Assembly (NCBI GenBank): GCA_002420015.1
Contig: DIHF01000049.1
Coordinates: 28,177 to 67,983 of the forward strand
DNA length: 39,807 nt
Direction of reading: 5' to 3'
Source: Micavibrio sp. UBA5703
Lineage (GTDB): Bacteria; Pseudomonadota; Alphaproteobacteria; Micavibrionales; Micavibrionaceae
The notes beneath the pieces are model-generated. The model was given only the letters and a program-made list of their open reading frames with translations. It did not search any database and was not told where the DNA came from. Numbering within the stretch: position 1 is the stretch's first letter; every line of letters starts with the position of its first letter. The translations under genes and the position numbers were made by a program. Below are positions 39,395 to 39,807 of the stretch, piece by piece.

Positions 39395-39807
39395 CTAGTT
39401 TTCCGCGAGCCATTTTTTGATGGCGGCTCTGGCGTTGCGCCCGGCGTCGTCGAGCTTGGCTATGTTTTCACGCGCTTCGTCATTATGACCAAGTTTAGAG
39501 GCCTTTTCGGCTTTGGCGGCGATTTCGCTGACGCCTTTGATTCCAAAGTTGGCCGCCATGCCTTTTAACTCGTGCGCCCGTGCGCCCATGGCGGGCAGAT
39601 CGTTCTGCGCCGAGACCTGATTGAGGGTGGCGATGATTTCGTCGGCCTTGGAGAGGAATCCTTCCACCAGCGCCGCGAATTGCGCCTTGCCGAGATTCTC
39701 CAGAAGGCTTCCCAGCATTTCATGGTCAAGGACGCTCATGTCGATGTCGCTGTCATGGGTGTAGTCCGAAGAACTGTAATTGGTTGCGGGATTGCTGACG
39801 GCTGGTG
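39395..39807 (-). CDS. Hpt phosphotransfer domain protein, probably partial at the right edge
   Basis: A histidine-containing phosphotransfer domain: the four-helix pattern has the active-site segment A-H-E-L-K-G-M-A-A-N-F-G, with the phospho-accepting histidine in A-R-A-H-E-L-K-G. An ATG at 39739 gives 114 residues, but it has no Shine-Dalgarno, and the same frame stays open to the last base of the window with a Ser/Asp/Thr-rich linker-like sequence. So this may be the C-terminal Hpt domain of a longer hybrid sensor kinase whose start lies outside. If it is a stand-alone Hpt protein, its start is 39739. The Hpt assignment is firm; the gene extent is not. Confidence 0.75.
   Translation of the reverse strand, partial: PAVSNPATNYSSSDYTHDSDIDMSVLDHEMLGSLLENLGKAQFAALVEGFLSKADEIIATLNQVSAQNDLPAMGARAHELKGMAANFGIKGVSEIAAKAEKASKLGHNDEARENIAKLDDAGRNARAAIKKWLAEN

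Noticed and set aside
1..39807. tRNA, rRNA, CRISPR or insertion sequence
   Set aside because: No cloverleaf-like sequence, regularly spaced repeat or transposase/integrase was found on either strand by reading.

Overview
The window reads as chromosomal DNA of a Gram-negative alphaproteobacterium. The coding density is high, the G+C content is moderate to high, and it carries an ETF-ubiquinone oxidoreductase / uracil-DNA glycosylase / lytic transglycosylase neighbourhood, a HisN-type phosphatase, a SapC-family protein and a PodJ-like polar protein. The exact lineage (for example a Micavibrio-like or Rhodospirillales-like group) is an inference I cannot test here. I saw no rRNA, tRNA, CRISPR array, transposase or integrase. 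The first bases are a run of G (positions 2-12).

Region by region: 31-1459 (minus) holds a small helix-turn-helix/coiled-coil protein and a SapC-family protein. 1692-7254 (plus) holds UDP-glucose 6-dehydrogenase and a sulfate-activation set (CysD, a CysN-CysC fusion, CysQ), interrupted by a palindromic repeat and an A/T-rich GNAT acetyltransferase gene. 7264-23516 is an exopolysaccharide (Wzx/Wzy-type) locus with frequent strand switches. It holds a TetR regulator with its own palindromic operator, an acyltransferase, a WbaP-type initiating sugar-phosphate transferase, a Wza-type export lipoprotein, a GDP-mannose pyrophosphorylase and a separate mannose-6-phosphate isomerase cupin, three GT4 glycosyltransferases, a Wzx-type flippase, a Wzy-type polymerase, a Wzc/ExoP-type co-polymerase and a phosphoribosyltransferase-HAD fusion.

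23513-26372 carries a small membrane protein and a PodJ-like coiled-coil/TM/Sel1/peptidoglycan-binding protein. 26379-34726 is housekeeping: IspE, a secreted TPR protein, ETF-QO, a family-4-like uracil-DNA glycosylase without the usual iron-sulfur cysteines, a lytic transglycosylase, a second palindromic repeat and HisN. 34781-39807 has a small secreted protein, AlaS, a stand-alone RelA/SpoT-like synthetase domain protein, Ndk and an Hpt phosphotransfer domain running off the right edge.

Working together: Ugd and ManC plus the PMI cupin would supply UDP-glucuronate and GDP-mannose. WbaP starts the repeat unit on undecaprenyl phosphate, the GT4 enzymes extend it, Wzx flips it, Wzy polymerises it with Wzc setting chain length, and Wza exports it. 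The acyltransferase could decorate it. The adjacent PAPS-making genes, without PAPS or sulfite reductase genes in view, raise the possibility of a sulfated polymer, though no sulfotransferase is present in the window.

The items most worth a second look are the PRTase-HAD fusion, the orphan RelA/SpoT-like protein, the co-polymerase with degenerate Walker motifs, the PAPS module beside the polysaccharide genes, and the TetR gene whose operator/promoter abuts its start codon and predicts a leaderless mRNA.
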